Shown: positions 52,901-63,795 of the stretch, in pieces
Numbering within the stretch: the stretch's first letter is position 1
How the letters are laid out: every line of letters starts with the position of its first letter
Assembly (NCBI GenBank): GCA_002118135.1
Contig: BDIU01000069.1
Span: 1,641 to 65,640, forward strand
Source of the DNA: Trebouxia sp. TZW2008
Taxonomy: Eukaryota > Chlorophyta > Trebouxiophyceae > Trebouxiales > Trebouxiaceae
Length of the DNA stretch: 64,000 nucleotides
Direction of reading: 5' to 3'
Translations under genes and position numbers: made by a program
Notes under the pieces: model-generated
What the model was told of the DNA's origin: nothing
Seen by the model: the letters and a program-made list of their open reading frames with translations, nothing else
Databases searched by the model: none

Positions 52901-54275
52901 TACTTGCCTGACAGCTTGTATAAGCATCTCGAAACACTGCCTCAACGCATAGTGCAGCATGCAAGACTTGCAAGAGCTTGCATGTGCTGCAATGTAGCGC
53001 AAGCTGCAAAGCAGTGTGAGACTTGGCAGTACTGACAACTAGCGTGAGGTCATGCTTGGTACTAGAAAGACAAGTGGCAACAGCAAATTTGCTGTTGCAA
53101 ATGTGTCACACTCAGAATTAGTGTTTCAGATGAGGCAAGACCAAAGTGATTGAAGACAGGTGTTTGCTCCAGTACATACCTGGCTGGGCTTGCTGATTCC
53201 GTCTAGCATGCGTTTGATGAATGAATGAATGCTTGAGAAGCTACATGAAATATACCTGCAGCTTTCTCTGATTCACTTCTCTTGTCTGCAGCGCATCTGG
53301 CTCAGAGAAGATGTTGCTGCCCCTCTGGTTCCGGAGCTGTGCCTCCTCGTTGGCAGCACGGCTGTAGCACAAGAACCATAGATCAGAAAGCAGTCAAAAG
53401 TACAGATGAAACTACAACCGATCCTGTGCCTCATGTTTTTATCACACTATTGTGTGATCAAATCATAGACCTGAGTGTCAAATTGAATGTCATCTGCAAG
53501 CGTGTGATCTCACAGTAGAACAAGCATGAGGTGCTGCTGAATGCTGGCAGCAAATGCGCTATCACATATGATGACACACGAGTGCTGCTGTTGAGGACAT
53601 GCATGCACTGTGCAAACATGATGGTGCCAGGTTTCCGCAACTGCTGAAGACATGTGCAGGGGATGCAACTGCAATGCAGATCGCACCACAAGCGATGTTG
53701 ACTGATGCTCATTGACATGCATTCAGGGACACACCTGCGGTGATTCAAACCGTCTGTCACCTACAAAACACAGCAAATGAGAAAGCTGCAAGATTTGTGC
53801 TGTTTGCAGATGCATAGCTGCCTGATTGCATGCATCCAGGGCAACGCAGGGGTGAGCATGCATCAACTGCTCTGGCAAGGGGTGAACTCTGGACAGCTGC
53901 TGGGTGACAGCCATTCAAGCAAGACTGCAGCAAACGGCACCTTTGACGCCATGCCAGCAGCAGGAACGCCATCACAATCAGCTGTTGGCCCAGTTCTCTG
54001 CACTCTTTGATTCTCCTTGCTGTCATGCTGTGACCTGAGGCCAGACTGAACACTGAGTCACTTGAGATCTCTTGCTGGATCATAGGCTGGCCGAACGAAC
54101 GAAGCAGCAGCGCTGCTCAGCGTTTGCGTCACACGGCAAGAACAGTGACGGATGAAGCGATGTCCAACCGCACTTACCCTTCTCCAAAGCCCAGCGTTGA
54201 AGACCCTCCTCCTGAATTTCCCCCCTTGTACCTGTTCTTACCAAGCGACTTCAAACTGCCGTCTGCGTTGTACAT
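49910..54275 (-). CDS. HN1/Jupiter-like (or SPIRAL1-like) microtubule-associated-type protein
   Basis: Exons on the minus strand: 54275-54242 (MYNADGSLKSLG), 53760 to about 53733 (DRRFESPQ), 53361-53256 (RAANEEAQLRNQRGSNIFSE), 52270-52124 (DIKGSDIFSDEGSRTGHAAG then SDAKKKALYSTSVFGEDGP), one or more of the related exons between 52040 and 51380, and the terminal 50125-49910. The last exon carries KPPGGGSSLSFG and KAPGGQSSFSFGW, the PPGGxSS-hydrophobic-G motif shared by vertebrate HN1/JPT and, more loosely, plant SPIRAL1 proteins. GSNIFSE also matches HN1. These are small disordered proteins, some binding microtubules. Which duplicated middle exons are used cannot be told; two keep frame and splice sites, so alternative splicing is possible. 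Confidence 0.5.
51380..52205 (-). repeat. five tandem copies of one exon (SDAKKKALYSTSVFGEDGP type)
   Basis: Copies end at about 52124, 51960, 51785, 51542 and 51380, spaced 160-240 bp. Copy 1 is complete. Copy 2 reads DAKQKALYSTTAFSENGS with donor GTAAGC. Copy 3 has a one-base loss after YSTSV that shifts frame. Copy 4 reads DAKKKVSYSTSVFGQDGP with donor GTAGGC. Copy 5 reads DAKKALYSTSVFCKDGP but its donor is ATAAAG, so it has lost GT. Confidence 0.85.
53141..53235 (+). repeat. dispersed intronic repeat, copy 7
   Basis: Contains GATTGAAGACAGGTGTTTGC, TCCAGTACATACCTGGCTGG, GCTTGCTGATTCCGTCTAGC and GATGAATGAATGAATG. In gene sense it follows the GTATAT donor (53255) of an HN1-like exon by about 20 bp. 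Confidence 0.8.
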
Positions 54276-56677
54276 GCTGAAAAACGATTCAGTAGCAACA
54301 AGGCGTCACGGCAAGCTCGAAAGGGAGAGACGCGTCTCGTCTGTTGAGGTTTCCGTTTGCAACGCCAAAAAAAGTTAAACGGCTTCACTCGAGACTCATT
54401 GCACGTGGCGTGCAGGATTTGTATCAAGGGACAGAATGTAAGGCAGGAACGCGGCGAGGGAAGGCTAAGGTGCGTTTTGCTATGGCGACATGCACTGCAC
54501 TGCAAGTCATAGCGCTGTGTAGCCTGCAAGCGGCTTTGAGCCGGTGACGATAACAGTGCCGGAGAATACCATCAAGTCCAGACCGCAGGGCTGTCTGCAG
54601 CCACAGAATGACCCCTGCAAGTGGCACCAGTCTGCAGCTCCCACAGCTGTGATGACTCCCTGCACAACTCATCACGCACTTGTTACAATACTGTATCAAA
54701 GAATGCGTCTGCCACACTTGGGGTCAGCTATGTCAAGGGTGCATTGTGTCAGTGAGGTCAGAGGCTTCAAGGGGAAATTGCTGATGGTATTGTTGCTATA
54801 GTGTCCTGCAGGTTTGAAGCTTTTTGAGCTCAGCAAGGCATAGCTTGTGCTGTGTCATGCGTGCAGCTGAAGCAGGCTGTGCTTCAGCTTCAGGCATGCT
54901 ATTCTGTGCGTCAGAAGAGCAACAGTCATGGCAGATTTCTGCAGTTGGGGCCGCTCAGCAGCTTGGATGACGCGATTTGCAGCCGTTGCAAGCCCATGCA
55001 TGTCAATCGAAAAGCATACGCTTTGCTGTTTACTGGCTTGAGTGCATGCTGTAGTGAGCTCACACAGCTTGAGGCAGCAGATTATACTTGCAGCTGCTGC
55101 AATTCAAAGCAATCAGCAGTTGTTGCAATGCTACCCTGCTTAAGCAAGCATGCACATGTCCAAGCAAGACTCACATGGTGTGCATTGTTGTGCTGTCATT
55201 AGAAACACCATAATTAAGAAAGCAAGATCAGTCACTGCAACATTCATGAGCACAACATGTGTTTGTGATTAGGCATGTACAAGCTCACGTCAAATGACTT
55301 ACTTCACTGTCTGTAGTCATTGATTGAGCGCTCTTGCTGTGCTTTAGTTGTGGTCAGATGAGTGAGTGACATCCAGCATCCTGCTTTGTCTGCCTTGCAC
55401 AGCTTAGGCGATGAGCACAAGCTTGCCCTACAGCTGCTATGTACTCAGAAAGCTACTGGAGTTGCAGGGAGCGTCACCGAGATGCAATCATACCAAAGCA
55501 GAAGGCACTTGATAGGCAAGCAAATGCTACACAGCTTTTGAAGGTTGCATTCTCAAACATTCTTGCCAATGTTGAGACCAGCTTCTGACATTGAGGAGCT
55601 ACCGTGTAGACCAAAGGGCTGACTAAGGTTTGCTGTCGAAATCATTGTTACAGGAGGAGCTGCAGATGTGCAGCTGTGTATGCAAGGTCCTTGATCCAAC
55701 ACATGCATCTTTGTCAATGAAGTGCTCAGGCAATTGAATGAACAGCATGTGGTGCTTTGCATATGAAACATAGCTGTTGATGACATGATATGCTGACACT
55801 CTGTCACACCACTAGTGCGTTGCTTGAGCTGCCCTTTCAAGCAGGCTACGCTGGAGATCAGGCAGAATGGTCCTCTGCTGTCTTGCTTTACACTTGCAAT
55901 GCCCTGCAATCACGCATCGACATCATGTGCATGTGCTTCGCTGTCTGAATGCAGTGTAAGCCTTCCTTGGATCCTTGCCAAGTCTCGAGCCAGCGTGCCG
56001 CTCGCAATTGATGCATGCAATGCCGCGCGCTTGAAGCACAGTGCAAGACATGCTGCAAATGCAAAATGGGTCCTGTGCACTGCCTCTACACGTCAGCACG
56101 AGCATAAGAAGAAGAGTTGGCTTCATACTGCGCTTATGTACGGCGGACGTAATCAGATGGCGAATTCTGATTGGGTGATGCAGGTAGCTGCCTGTCAGCA
56201 TCTTCCCTCTCGACCGAGCCAGACTCGCTCACTCTGACACATAGCATTCCTTTTGCGCTCGTGACAGTATACAGCTGCATTTCTTCTGAACAACCAGGAA
56301 AACAAGCTTCTCGACTCTCTTTGATTAATCAAGGTACGCACCCCTCGAATTGAAGCACTCGGCACGATCGCATCTAGCATGCGCAGACATCTGATGTGGC
56401 TGCTTTTCTTTGATCAGCATTAGCTTGCAGCCAAATTCTTTGCTGAAGCGTTGTATTAGGAACCACGCAAAAGTACTGGGCACGCGTCGCAGCTTCCGTC
56501 ACAATTTTGTCTGCCAGCAGTGTCTGATGCACGATCTTGGTCCAACTTTTACAGTGGGATTCGCCTCTTTACTCTGCGCGCTCAGTTTCAAACCACGTCG
56601 CATCAGATTTGTGCCTCTGCTGCTGGTGTATAACGTGGCAATAGCGTACTGTGTCGCTGCGCAGGACAGACCTCAAC
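54276..56677. other. 2.4 kb without a firm gene; one possible secreted-protein exon
   Basis: On the minus strand an ATG at 56129 opens MKPTLLLMLVLTCRGSAQ, a textbook signal peptide, followed by a Cys-rich stretch (DPFCICSMSCTVLQARGIAC) to about 55950. No convincing downstream exon was joined. On the plus strand, ATG 54482 opens another signal-like MATCTALQVIALCSLQAALS ending at a possible GTGACG donor. Cys-rich open frames at 54852-55202 are unassigned. Confidence 0.25.
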
Positions 56678-57476
56678 ATGTCTTCCAACCAAGCCGGAGT
56701 TTACAGGGGTGGAAACACCACCGGTACCACAGGCACCACTGGTGGCGTCACAGATGAGACACCTCTTCGCAACACTACAGGCACCGCAGGGACTGGCGTG
56801 ATCTCAGCACAGAGGGGCGAGCCCATCTGCGACCAGAAATACTACACCAAGGTGTGTTCCGTCGCCGCACCGTAGATTCTGCTGCTCATGTCAGCTGTCC
56901 TTAGCAATACAATCGACTCGTCTGAAGTGCTTCACTACCTGTAGGTCGAGGACAGACCAATTGTCAAGGAGCAGGTGACCTATGTTCGTGAGCACCACCC
57001 TATGGAGAAGGAGTTCATTGTTGAGACAAGACCCACAGGACGCGAGAGGGAGCTGACTGAGGGCCGCACATCAGAGGTATGTTGCGGCTTCAGCAATATG
57101 CATAATGAGCTTTGGGTGCACAGCTGCACATCACGGTCTGCTTTCTTCAGATCTCTGTGCTTCTGGACTTCAGGCTGGCATATTATGAGCAAGCACCAGC
57201 ATTGTGCATTCGTAGCCAGTGACTCTGAAATATTTGGCTCATGTGTCACTTACCTTGCAGGTCATCAACACAGAGGAGAAGATCATTGAGGTCACACCTC
57301 GTGACCCATGTGCTGGTGTTGAGCCAGTTGGTGGACACATTGGCACTGGTCACCATGGACACCACGGCCACCACTCAGGTGTTGGTGGTGTTGGCACCGG
57401 AACAGGTGTTGGCAGCACAGGAGTTGGCAGCGGCACTGGCACTGGCACTGGTGTTGGCCGCACTGGCAACTACTAG
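56678..57476 (+). CDS. hydrophilic, dehydrin-like stress-type protein with Gly/His/Thr-rich tail
   Basis: Three exons, 56678-56851, 56945-57076 and 57261-57476, give 173 residues with phase-0 introns. The N terminus is Gly/Thr/Asn-rich (GGNTTGTTGTTGGVTDET). The middle is a conserved-looking charged block (VEDRPIVKEQVTYVREHHPM, EKEFIVETRPTGRERELTEG) that resembles repeat units of hydrophilic desiccation-type proteins. The tail is low-complexity (HIGTGHHGHHGHHSGVGGVG, then TGVG repeats), reminiscent of dehydrin phi-segments and metal-binding His clusters. No signal peptide or membrane helix is seen. The family is not named with certainty; a stress-protective disordered protein is inferred from composition. 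Confidence 0.7.
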
Positions 57477-59250
57477 ACACTCCTCACTGGATCATTTGTT
57501 TCAAGACTTTTGTTCTGCGTGTGACAGTCGTGTGTAGCCTGCCTACCAAATCATATATGGTAGTCAATCAAACTCAATCAGCCTGTGTTTGTTATTGACA
57601 ATTGATGTAGATTTGGCAATTCATCTCTCGATTTTGACGGATCCTTCAATTGTGATCAATACCTTCACTTTCTTCTACCAGAACGACCTTAACTGCACCC
57701 CACATGCCATACCAGAGTTGCAAACCATTGCACACAGCGTGCATGGTCCAGCATCACCCTGGGCTCGTTCTCACACACATGCATTGCAAATCGTTTCAAG
57801 CAGCATGACCTGCTGCACAGCGGCACAGCTATCAAACAACGGCTGCGGCGGCCTGGCATGCTGTCGATCAGACATGATTTGCCAGCAAAAACTTGTGAAT
57901 CGCGTGTGTGGCTCCTCATGCATTTGTGCAGATTCCAAATGCACAAATGTGCAGCTTTATACAGCAGCGCCAAACAGCTGAAAGCCTGCAGCACAAATTG
58001 ACATCAGACTATTGTCTGCATATATCATCAGGACTATCCACACAGCACAAGGTGCTGTGCTTGACCCCAGGCAAAATGAGCAGCATTTGGCATTGCACTT
58101 GGCGGAAGAATGCAGATCAAAATGCTGAACGCAGACAAGTAGGCAGTAATCTCGAAAACCTCATGCAGCATACAGACAATCATCTGTACAGATGTAATGC
58201 AGCTTGACAGTAAACACTGCTGCTGGAGGCTTTGCTTTTGCAGCTATGCTATCTTATACACTGCTGCAAATGAGCCATGCGTTACATGCAGCATATGCTG
58301 CTGTGATTGGCATGTGTTGGCAGGCAGAAAAACGTATTTGAGACTTCACTGTTGCTCAGACAGTTGATCAACCTCGGAAATGAGGAAACATTCAACAAAC
58401 CTGTACTGCAGAATGCACCCAGAAGAGCAGCTTCGTTGGTGTGTCACGGCAAATTCGCTCCAACTCATTGTGTCCTGCACGCCCTCATGTGTACTTACAT
58501 ACTGAAAGCTTTTGTTTATCATGCAACAGGCTGCACTATGCTGGCTGACAGTGACTGAATGTTTTGATGCTCCCAAGCTGAGCAATATACAGCCAAAACT
58601 GCTGTCAAGTGTCAGGAGAGTGTACAGGCGCATGAAGCAAGCCTTGATTGCCAAAACAGCTGTTGCATTTGACCCTCAGGCAGCACCCTGCCAGCCCACA
58701 AATCATTGGCTTCCAGTCTATCATGTGCTTACATTTCTCAGCAATTGCAATGAACCTGATCAGTTGCTGTGCCTGAGTGTGCATAGCTGAGCTCAACATG
58801 GAAAACAAACGCATGCTTACACACTTTACTACATTTGCACACTACACTACAGCAGTACACTGCACTGCAGCACACTACACTACAGCTGGCTCCTGGCAGC
58901 GGCTTTGGCAACCTGGAAGGTGATCATGGCCACATTAGGTTGGCCGTTAAGTTGCACATCTATGTCTGAAGGGCAAGACAATAACAGGCTTCTGCTGCAA
59001 TCAGTGCCATCAAGTCCCACTGGAAATGTGCCCACTTGATGTAATGCCTGCAGCATGTACACTGCTGACTGGTGCTACACATCTGGCTTGATCGCAGGCT
59101 TCAGCTGCGCAAATTGCAATTGATTGCATTATCGTGCAGATTCAAGGCACCAATAGACAACAGTATGCAACGAGCTGGCTAACACAGTATATGCAGCACT
59201 GTAAACACTGATCTGAGCCAGACTTGCACCAGCTCTGGTGTAGGCTCACA
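57477..59250. other. 1.8 kb without a supported gene
   Basis: Only short open frames. A Cys-rich stretch at 57830-57950 (GLACCRSDMICQQKLVNRVC) might be an exon but lacks neighbours. At 58805-58890 there is a CACACTACACTACAG low-complexity patch. Confidence 0.4.
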
Positions 59251-59261
59251 GCCATGCGCGT

Positions 59262-60446
59262 TTCAGGGGGCGGGGATCACAGGATCCAGTTGTGCAGTGG
59301 AACGATTCATGCAGAGATCTGCCATGCAGACTGTCTTGCGACATTGGCCAAGAAGCACCTTGTAACAAAAGAGGTTGTGCAGTAAGTGTCAACGAGTGCC
59401 TTTCCTAGACTGTCAACCCATTACACATCTGCAGTTGGGCGTCTTGTGTGCCTTCTACTGCAGGCATTAGAAACAGCGCATCCAGCTCAAGATAAGGCAG
59501 CTCAAGGTCTGGCAGCTCAAGGTCTGGCAGCTCAGAGCTTCAACCACACACCCCCAGCAACTGTGCTACAAAGTGCACTGCATCACTGTGTTATCACATC
59601 TAGCAGCTCTGCTGACTTGCTTGGTGCAAATGGTAGCTGTGTCATCTGATAGGCTTTACAGGCCTGCACAATGCCTGGTCCAATAGTGGACAGTCAGTTT
59701 TCGGCAGACGGACAAGTTTCACCTGGACTGTTCAACCTGTGCAAGTGAGAATTTGCTTGCTCTTGTCCCCACTCGCCACTGACAACTTCAACTGCCTGTG
59801 GCAGGGCAGGTTTGACATGGGCAACTGTGCAAGAAGCACACACAGATTGGGCCTGCAACAATGCCAGTCAGACTGTTATGGTGAAGCACCAGCAAATGCT
59901 AATCTTGTGCTGCAAGTGAGCAGTAGTGTGTGTCTGCATGTCAAGTCAATCAGCAGAACATACATGCATGTGCATGGCTATGCTGTTGCCAGCTTTGTGG
60001 GCTCTCAGGCAAAAGCTATTCTGACTTTGACTAAGGACCAGTCTGATTTGTGCTGCGAAATGGCTATGCTGTGTGTCCATTTTTTCCAAAGAAACGCATA
60101 CCACTGTCAGAGCTCCTGCAAAACATGTGTTGCATATGCGCGATGGATTGTGTAAAGCAGAATGAGTCAACAGCTCTGGCTGACAGTCTGGAAGATGCTG
60201 GGATGGTTTTTGTTGATCAGGTAGTCAATTTTTACTTTTGGAGTGCTTGCTGCCTGGTTGCAGTGCTCACAGTCGGCACTTTTTGACAGCACAAACGCTG
60301 CAGCTTCGGCAACAGCAGCAGCCACAGATACTATGGTCTTTGTTACAAATTGCTGCGGCGCTGTTCATATGCATTCATTTGGCATTGATGAATGTCTGCA
60401 GACACTCCTGTGCCCAAGATGCAAAAGATGCTGGGATGCCCCATGA
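59262..60446 (+). CDS. candidate RING-type zinc-finger gene (exons incomplete)
   Basis: Three plus-strand stretches look like exons. About 59262-59382 (IQLCSGTIHAEICHADCLAT, LAKKHLVTKEVVQ) has a TTTCAG acceptor and GTAAGT donor. About 60090-60220 (KKRIPLSELLQNMCCICAMD) ends at a GTAGTC donor. About 60320-60446 reads MVFVTNCCGAVHMHSFGIDE then CLQTLLCPRCKRCW. CxxC in the second and C-H-H-C-CPRC in the third could together form one RING domain split by an intron, and the first stretch is also Cys/His-rich. Joining phases were not established, and the 16-bp GGCAGCTCAAGGTCT repeat at 59490-59530 lies between. A RING ubiquitin ligase is the likely meaning if real. Confidence 0.35.
59489..59535 (+). 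repeat. short tandem GGCAGCTCAAGGTCT repeat, three units
   Basis: Three head-to-tail 15-16 base units, open in one frame as Ala-Gln-Gly-Leu repeats. Confidence 0.75.
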
Positions 60447-61719
60447 CAGCATCTATCAAGATACTGGTTGACAGCAGAGCTCACTTGAAAAGGCAAGGGA
60501 ACTGCTATCAAGGCAAACACTCAATAGCTGCTGGCGCGCACTATGCAGGAAAAATCAATGGTGAGAGTGCTGCTGCTGACAGCCTTGTGCAGTCTAAGCA
60601 ACTTTGCACGTTCAAGAGGCATCTGAATGCATGCACATGTCTGCTTGTGATGAGGCACTCACCTTCTCTTGGAAAGGCTGACGCATAAAAAGGATGTTGC
60701 CCTGCAAGGGCATTGACTGTCACACGCATCAGTGTTGTCACCCTTTGACTCCTGTGAGTGTCACATCAGACATCAGGGAAGGTCTGCTGATTGCAGCGCG
60801 GGCAAAACCAGGTTGCTGTTTATTGGCTGGTGCCAACACTCCTCTTGTGCGGCCATTTTAACTGTAACACGAAGGCTGTTGCTCTACAGCATGTTTAGGC
60901 TGTGCATAAGGTGACACCAAGAGGCTTCGAAGCTGTCTACAGTAGCCCAGAGTGACTGGCTCCATGGCTCAGACAGACAATTTCTCGTATGGTTTGTATG
61001 TGAACAAGCTAAGTCAGCAGCAGTTGCAATTCTGTGCGGCTTACTTGTTAAGTGTGTTGCAACAGTGACGTCGTGAAGAGTTCCATGATTCCAGGCACAG
61101 CAGGCTCTTGCTGTGATGCCAGCCCTAGGTCAAATGTCCTCAAGCGATCTGTAGTAACAAGGTTGTGTCAAGGAGGACAATGCCATTCAATGCTGCATCT
61201 GTGGTAGTCACAGGTGCATGATGAGGGATTTGAGGAGAGCAAGCTGAGCCACAGCTAAGAGAGGGCTTGCAGCTTCGATGGCGACTTGTATACGTAAAGC
61301 TGTACATCTGGCATATAAGCTGCACAGATGTCTGACTTTGGAAGTATCCTGGAGAAGCGCCGCAGTTTGTGTGCTTGACATCTGGCATGACAAGGCCATC
61401 CACATGCCATCGCTCAGATGCTGTTGCAACCGTTTCGATGACAGCAAATCCAGCTTGCAAGTCACTTTCAGAGACCAATCCAAGACAATTTGCCTGGGGC
61501 ATTTGAATGGGGCGATTCAAGAGATCCTGAGGATCAGGCGCGTCCCAATAATGCGAATTTTAATATTTGGCTTGCAACAAATGTTAAAATGTGTCTGCTG
61601 CGTGCTTCGAAGACCCATTGTTCCGACATGTTGCACCGGCGCCAAAATGAGTCGCCATCAAATATTGCGCAAGAAACGCGCTCCTTGACAGCACAGCGGT
61701 CGCATACACCGCGTGCGAC
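60447..61719. other. intergenic, nothing firm
   Basis: No exon with convincing splice sites or domain is seen between the RING candidate and the BTB gene. Confidence 0.4.
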
Positions 61720-63690
61720 ATGAACAGCGAGCTAACGCCGATAGTGAGCTTGAACGTGGGCGGAAAGAAGTTCACCACCAGTCGCGATACGCTGTGCAAG
61801 GTGCGCCGTCGTACCACGACATGTGTACTCATCATATTCGACGACACGACCATCCCTTTGCACATTATACTTTGAGTCTGCAAGAATAGGGCCGAGTGTC
61901 TGACGTGATCACCAAGCTTGCGAGCTTTTCGCTCGAAGTGTACTTCTTAGCCTTTTTCAGCCTTTGCTGCAACGCGCATCTTCAGTATAACATAATTTAT
62001 TGTACAGGATGGTGGCTCAATGCTGGCTAGGATGTTCAGCGGCTCGTTGCCGAGCAGACGCGACGAGAAGGTGGGTGTCGAAGCGCAGAGCTCCTGCTTG
62101 CTGCTACTTGTGCTCGTGCTGCTGGGACGTCGACACTCTCATCTCGCGATGCATAGCCTTGGCATAATGCTCGCAGGGACGCGTCTTTCTTGACCGAGAC
62201 CCGAAGCACTTCAGGCTAATACTCAATTTTCTCCGAGATGGGGAAGTCTGCTTGCCTTCTTGCACAGTAGAGCTACAAGAGATCCTCCAAGAGGCTCTTT
62301 TTTATCAGGTGAGTCTGAAATGTCAGATGCAGCAAGTTTGCCGCCATTTTGCAGTCAGTCTTTGTTCCGCCTGACTTCACTTTTGAGCTGGAATTCTTGT
62401 CATGCAGTTGGATGGCCTAAGAAACGCTGTGTCATGTCAAGAGCGCTGGCTCCCCAACTCTGCTGTGCAGCTGCGGACTTCCATTTCTGAGCAGCTTCAG
62501 GTGTGAGCACTGAACAAATAGTACTGGAAACTTCTCACAGCAGGAAGGTTTACAAAGCCCGCAAAATTTCACAGCAGTTTTCTGTGTAGGCTCATGCTTG
62601 CTCAGAGTATCACTGCAGCATTTTGGCAAGGCATATTGTAAGGCATGTATCTAGATTATGGTTCCTGATGTCAACTTCATCTTGTGTGCAGGGTGATGGA
62701 GAGCTGAAAAATGCTATTGATCTTATAGTCCTCTGCGCCTTTGGGCAGGCACCGTACAGTGACATCAGCCAGATACCTGCACAATCAACATGTGTTGACG
62801 TTGCTGTGCGCGAGAGTGCATACAACCCCTTGCACCCTCAGAACCAGCTTCAACAGCAGGATGAGACGCTATACGTTGCTTTTCAGCAAAGAATTCAGAT
62901 CAAGGTAATGCCTCAATTGTCAGTCTGGCATGTGATAGTCACAGTCAATGTATGACTGCACATTGTGGTAGCTTGACACAATGATGCAGTCGGTGCACAT
63001 CACGTTTAGCAGCTGCTCAAACACTGCCACCTGGTGTCTGAGAAGGGATTGGTGTTACTGCAGGGTGAAACTAAATGCGAGCTTCTTGATGCAAAGCATG
63101 AATCACATCTACTACATCTTGATGGGCAGCTATCGTATGATCCAAAACCCTATGGTGTTGACCATGCATGCAGATTTCACATCAAGACCATGCAGGTGAG
63201 TCAGCCTTGTCCCTCTGCCATAGCCACTGTGACTCTGTTTGCATCTTGTTGCCAGCCTGCACGTTTCATCTTGTCTACAAACACCAATGCCGCCTGCATA
63301 TCTCTGTGCCCAGCAACACCAGACTCTGTTTGACACTGTTCCAGGCAGTGACCAGGCATCTTGCTGTACTGCAAAGCTTGAGAATGCACGACTCCTAGCA
63401 TGCATTGCGGTACTGTCCTCCCCTGCAAGTTTAAACAGCTTAACGTCTACTGCTTGTGACAGGTGTATCGGCATCATTGCGTCAGCGCGTTATCTGCCAA
63501 GCATCAGAGGTGGCGTGATTGCGCCTTGTACATAGTGAAACACATCAATGCGGTCAAGTGGGCTCTGGATTTGTGTGGCTTTCGTGACGTGGCCATACCT
63601 GTACATTCCATGCAAGTTAATAGCAGCACAGATGGAGCTCAGTCAGCAGTGTTGGTTAACATACGCTTCAGTGTGCAGCTGGCTATCTGA
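61720..63690 (+). CDS. KCTD-type BTB/POZ protein
   Basis: Seven phase-0 exons, 61720-61800, 62008-62070, 62177-62308, 62408-62500, 62692-62904, 63013-63195 and 63463-63690, give 330 residues. The T1/BTB domain is complete: SLNVGGKKFTTSRDTLCK, SMLARMFSGSLPSRRDEK, GRVFLDRDPKHFRLILNFLR, DGEVCLPSCTVELQEILQEA. The VxLNVGG start, MFSG and DRDPKHFRxILNFLR are hallmarks of the potassium-channel tetramerisation-domain group. The C-terminal roughly 200 residues are beta-rich (CVDVAVRESAYNPLHPQNQL, HIKTMQ, SAVLVNIRFSVQLAI) and not assigned. KCTD proteins oligomerise through BTB, and many act as cullin-3 substrate adaptors; that role is family knowledge, not shown here. All seven introns have clean GT/AG ends. 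Confidence 0.88.
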
Positions 63691-63734
63691 GCAAGCACGC
63701 CAGCATTCATTGTTTTCCTTTATTCATCACGCAT

Positions 63735-63795
63735 GCTAGACATGCTCAGCAGGCCCAGCTACATATGCACTGGAGCAATCGGCTGTCTTCAAATG
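63735..63795 (-). repeat. dispersed repeat, copy 8
   Basis: ATGCTAGACATGCTCAGCAG, GCCCAGCTACATATGCACTG and GAGCAATCGGCTGTCTT are the reverse complement of the common repeat. It lies just 3' of the plus-strand BTB gene, so it again runs opposite to its neighbour gene. Confidence 0.75.

Noticed and set aside
55815..56237. 140-residue plus-strand ORF
   Set aside because: No motif or splice support, and the minus strand in the same place has a better signal-peptide reading, itself weak.
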